In this document: positions 61,763 to 64,000 of the stretch, piece after piece
Numbering within the stretch: the first letter of the stretch is position 1
Layout of the letters: every line of letters begins with the position of its first letter
Source of the DNA: Mucilaginibacter dorajii
Lineage (GTDB): Bacteria > Bacteroidota > Bacteroidia > Sphingobacteriales > Sphingobacteriaceae
Direction: 5' to 3'
Assembly: GCF_024808255.1 (NCBI RefSeq)
Contig: NZ_JANTYS010000011.1
Coordinates: 152,025-216,024 of the forward strand
Length of the DNA stretch: 64,000 nt
Notes under the pieces: generated by a model
Seen by the model: the letters and a program-made list of their open reading frames with translations, nothing else
Databases searched by the model: none
Told to the model about the DNA's origin: nothing
Program-made: the position numbers and the translations under genes

Positions 61763-62719
61763 CTATCCCCTTTCTGCCATAAAAATAAAGTATCCGTTCA
61801 ATAAAACGTATATCCCAAGCAAAATCTGCGCACTTAGAAAATCAAACTTTATCGCTTTATCTATCTTTTCTTTTTTAATTAATTTAAGCGAATAAGAAGT
61901 GCAAATGATAATACATAAAATAAAAAGCAGGGTAATTCCGTGCAAAGTATCTACTAAGGTAAAGGTTGTAGATTCAGGCAGTGCCGAATCTACAATATAT
62001 TTGTTGCCTATAACCGCGAATAATGCGCCTACACTTAATCCAAACCTGGAATCAATACTATCGGTATGAATGTAAAAACACATGTAGGCAATCAGGAATG
62101 CTACATACATGCCCAGGAACATTTTCCAAAACAGACCCATCGCATCGCGGTCTATCTGTATCTTTACTCTAAAATTACTGTATTCTGTATGGGGCTTGGC
62201 AAGGCTGTCATCGCCAAAACCTGTTTCATAAATCTTTGTACCCGCTAAAATACTAAGACTGTCAATCTTCCAACCTGGCAAAACAAAACGGGGATCAAAA
62301 TGCTTACCTAAATTATCGGGCACAAAAATTAAGGAGTGCGAGTCAAATTGCGAATTCTCTATTGAAAACCTGAGTTTTTGCTTATCAAACGGGAAATTAT
62401 TGATAGCCCACGAATCTTTCATCACACATTGCAGTTTCATGAGCATGTATACCCTGTTCTTACTTGAATCTATTGTTGAAAATGATTTAGTGACCGTTTT
62501 TGCCTGCGGCACTTCCAGATTTTGTAAAAAGTCAAATTTCTTGTTCTTGTATTTCAGCCAAAGCCAAAGATCAATGGTATATTCCTTGTCCTTAAAATTA
62601 ACATCGTGGATACTGGTAATATAAATTCCTGTTTTTACAGTATCCGGAGCCGTTTGCTGCGCCATTACCCCTAAGGAAACAAAAAGCATGGCAATAAATA
62701 TCAAAATTTTGTATTTCAA
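61763..62719 (-). CDS. Pentameric ligand-gated ion channel homologue
   Basis: 318 residues. Signal peptide about 1-21. The extracellular beta-sandwich (22-195) contains the family landmark NNFPFDKQKLRFSI (FPFDKQ at 109-114). There is no disulfide Cys-loop, as in bacterial GLIC/ELIC. Four helices follow: M1 about 197-218, M2 about 225-243, M3 about 253-279, M4 about 293-314, with the M2-M3 loop SALPESTTFTLVD that resembles GLIC. M1 lacks the usual proline. Known bacterial members are cation channels opened by protons or amines; ligand and ion here are unknown. It shares neither operon nor obvious promoter with the GH53 gene 54 bases upstream, although read-through is possible. Confidence 0.8.
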   Translation of the reverse strand: MKYKILIFIAMLFVSLGVMAQQTAPDTVKTGIYITSIHDVNFKDKEYTIDLWLWLKYKNKKFDFLQNLEVPQAKTVTKSFSTIDSSKNRVYMLMKLQCVMKDSWAINNFPFDKQKLRFSIENSQFDSHSLIFVPDNLGKHFDPRFVLPGWKIDSLSILAGTKIYETGFGDDSLAKPHTEYSNFRVKIQIDRDAMGLFWKMFLGMYVAFLIAYMCFYIHTDSIDSRFGLSVGALFAVIGNKYIVDSALPESTTFTLVDTLHGITLLFILCIIICTSYSLKLIKKEKIDKAIKFDFLSAQILLGIYVLLNGYFIFMAERG

Positions 62720-62773
62720 GGTGATGGGGATATGAAGGCTAATATAATCACATCTGGCCGATACGCCAAACCT

Positions 62774-63811
62774 TTAATTGGCAAAAGCATCTAAGGCGAT
62801 AGTTGGCTTGCCCGTTGTATCAAAAGCGCCTAATCCGTACCCCTGCCAACTGTTGTAGCTTTCCGGTTCCCAATAAAATACACCTAATCCGTTATTCGTG
62901 TTAACTGATTTTACTTTACTGATCATATCTGTAAGGAAAGCTTTGGACTCAGCAGAAGCATTAGCCTCCATCCCTACTTCAACCACCATTACCGGCGTTG
63001 CGTAGCGCGTTACGATATCATTCATGTTGGTAAGGCATTGCGCATCCAGCGTTTGCCAATTGGTTTTGGATGGATACAACGACATACCTATAATATCCCA
63101 TTGCGCCCCATTAGCCTTTAAACCATCAAACATCCACCTGAATAAACCATTATCGTACCCGTTAGAAATATGGACAATAACTTTTGTTGTTGGGCTTACT
63201 TCTTTAACCGCGGCATAGCCACTTTTAATAAGCGCAGCAAAGTTGGCCATGTTTTTTGATGCCCGGCCATCTTCCCAAAGCATACCATCGTTGGTTTCGT
63301 TGCCAACCTGTACCCAGTTAGGCGTTATGCCATTACTTTTTAAAGTGTTCATTACACTTTTTGTATAATCATGTAAAGTGGCGCTAAGTGTGGCAAAATC
63401 AAGGGAAGCCCAGGCGGCAGGTTTTGTTTGTTTACCCGGATCGGCCCAATCATCGCTGTAATGAAAATCGATCATGATCTTGAAGCCTTGTTTTTGGGCG
63501 CGAAGGGCTTTGGCTACAAGGTCGGCAGTGTTACAATAACCCGCGGTTGGGTTCACCCATGCCCGTAACCTGATGGAGTTGAATCCCAAACTCTTCAGCA
63601 AAACAAAAAGGTCTTTTTGAGTGCCATTTTTATCATAAAATTTAATACCCTTGGCTTCCATTTCGGTAACCCAGCTCACATCCGCCCCTTTGGCAATTGT
63701 TGCAGCTGTATCAGCGGGATCTGTTTTTATTTGGGTTTCACTTTTACCCTTTGAGCAAGAAAAACTCAAACAAAATATCAACAATAAACCCGGGCACAGT
63801 ATCTTTTTCAT
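62774..63811 (-). CDS. GH53 endo-beta-1,4-galactanase lipoprotein
   Basis: 345 residues from Met at 63811 (the ATG at 63841 lies in the -7 box). Lipoprotein signal MKKILCPGLLLIFCLSFSC with Cys19. Catalytic barrel: KGADVSWVTEMEAKGIKFYD, NSIRLRAWVNPTAGYCNTAD, MIDFHYSDDWADPGKQTKP, the acid/base Glu in VQVGNETNDGMLW and the nucleophile in MVVEVGMEAN. The enzyme cuts beta-1,4-galactan side chains of pectin or type-I arabinogalactan. Length agrees with the family (about 340). Probably anchored at the outer membrane or periplasmic; it has no SusCD genes beside it in the window. Confidence 0.94.
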   Translation of the reverse strand: MKKILCPGLLLIFCLSFSCSKGKSETQIKTDPADTAATIAKGADVSWVTEMEAKGIKFYDKNGTQKDLFVLLKSLGFNSIRLRAWVNPTAGYCNTADLVAKALRAQKQGFKIMIDFHYSDDWADPGKQTKPAAWASLDFATLSATLHDYTKSVMNTLKSNGITPNWVQVGNETNDGMLWEDGRASKNMANFAALIKSGYAAVKEVSPTTKVIVHISNGYDNGLFRWMFDGLKANGAQWDIIGMSLYPSKTNWQTLDAQCLTNMNDIVTRYATPVMVVEVGMEANASAESKAFLTDMISKVKSVNTNNGLGVFYWEPESYNSWQGYGLGAFDTTGKPTIALDAFAN

Positions 63812-63838
63812 CAAAGGGTATAATTTATAATTGGTAAA

Positions 63839-63846
63839 CAAAGGTA
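63839..63846 (-). promoter_or_regulatory. -7 box of the GH53 gene
   Basis: TACCTTTG on the minus strand, perfect TAnnTTTG. Predicted start near 63832, giving a leader of about 20 bases to the ATG at 63811 and ruling out the ATG at 63841. Confidence 0.55.
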
Positions 63847-63906
63847 GTAAGCAAACAGTAGATATAAAACGTTAAAACAACAATCATTCATCGGCATAAA
63901 ACAAAC

Positions 63907-63942
63907 GAGGCTGTATCATAAATCATGATCAGCCTCTTTTTT
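63907..63942. terminator. GAGGCTG hairpin, possible terminator at the window edge
   Basis: GAGGCTG (63907-63913) pairs with CAGCCTC (63930-63936), with ATCAT/ATGAT inside, and is followed by TTTTTTATTA on the plus strand. No plus-strand gene precedes it here, so it may belong to a gene beyond the edge or be another dispersed palindrome. Confidence 0.5.
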
Positions 63943-64000
63943 ATTACTAATGTTTTATTGCTGTAAATTCAAATATCTATTTATTGTTTAATTTGTTTTA

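Noticed and set aside
63907..63942. Insertion-sequence end at the right edge
   Set aside because: The GAGGCTG hairpin resembles sequences seen near IS remnants, but no transposase or target duplication is visible within the window.

Overview
The window looks like a chromosomal segment of a Bacteroidota bacterium, most likely Sphingobacteriaceae (Mucilaginibacter/Pedobacter-like). This is inferred from the following: a type IX secretion type-B C-terminal domain, SusCD-free polysaccharide enzymes with Bacteroidota signal peptides, promoter-like TAnnTTTG boxes instead of E. coli -10 boxes, mostly absent Shine-Dalgarno sequences, BatA/MoxR and DUF4159 genes, and several families of short palindromic intergenic repeats. 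No genus can be proven without a database search.

Layout. 1-15.2 kb: two TldD/TldE-like metalloprotease gene pairs in opposite orientation flank a MoxR ATPase - DUF58 - BatA - DUF4175-like - membrane protein operon, a divergent DUF4159 gene, a small lipoprotein and an RDD membrane protein. 15.3-16.2 kb: a solitary Rpn-type PD-(D/E)XK nuclease. 16.5-20.7 kb: an inositol module made of a sodium:solute symporter, myo-inositol oxygenase with all six iron ligands, and a divergent LacI regulator with a perfect 12-bp palindrome between them. 20.7-22.1 kb: GNAT, Crp/Fnr and a small membrane protein. 22.3-26.6 kb: GH9 and GH20 glycosidases around a small unknown gene preceded by a possible small RNA. 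27-28 kb: JmjC/cupin-8 oxygenase. 28.4-35.5 kb: a TetR-controlled AcrAB-TolC-type efflux set with a perfect 27-bp TetR operator candidate. 35.7-40.7 kb: secreted glutaminase-like protein, Asp/Glu racemase, DUF4268, a small unknown and a GNAT. 40.87 kb: tRNA-Leu(TAG). 41-44 kb: cupin plus AraC regulator, and an ATPase plus methyltransferase pair. 44-52 kb: a CusCBA-type metal efflux operon followed upstream by its own sensor kinase and response regulator, with four direct repeats at exactly 11-bp phasing in front of the operon. 52-55.4 kb: SWIM-SNF2 helicase. 55.8-61.1 kb: a 1773-residue modular surface protein with a T9SS signal. 61.8-63.8 kb: a pentameric ligand-gated ion channel homologue and a GH53 endo-galactanase.

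Theme. The segment mixes carbohydrate scavenging (inositol, beta-glucan/cellulose, hexosamine, galactan), envelope maintenance (MoxR/BatA cluster, TldD/E) and two separately regulated tripartite efflux systems. Most intergenic spaces hold short inverted-repeat elements of at least seven sequence families, often touching gene ends, sometimes supplying terminator-like hairpins or spurious upstream start codons. The most testable new observations are the 11-bp phased response-regulator array (49849-49887), the possible small RNA at 24284-24441, the TetR and LacI operators, the inverted tldD/tldE duplication, and the lysine/serine-rich tail on the GH20 enzyme.
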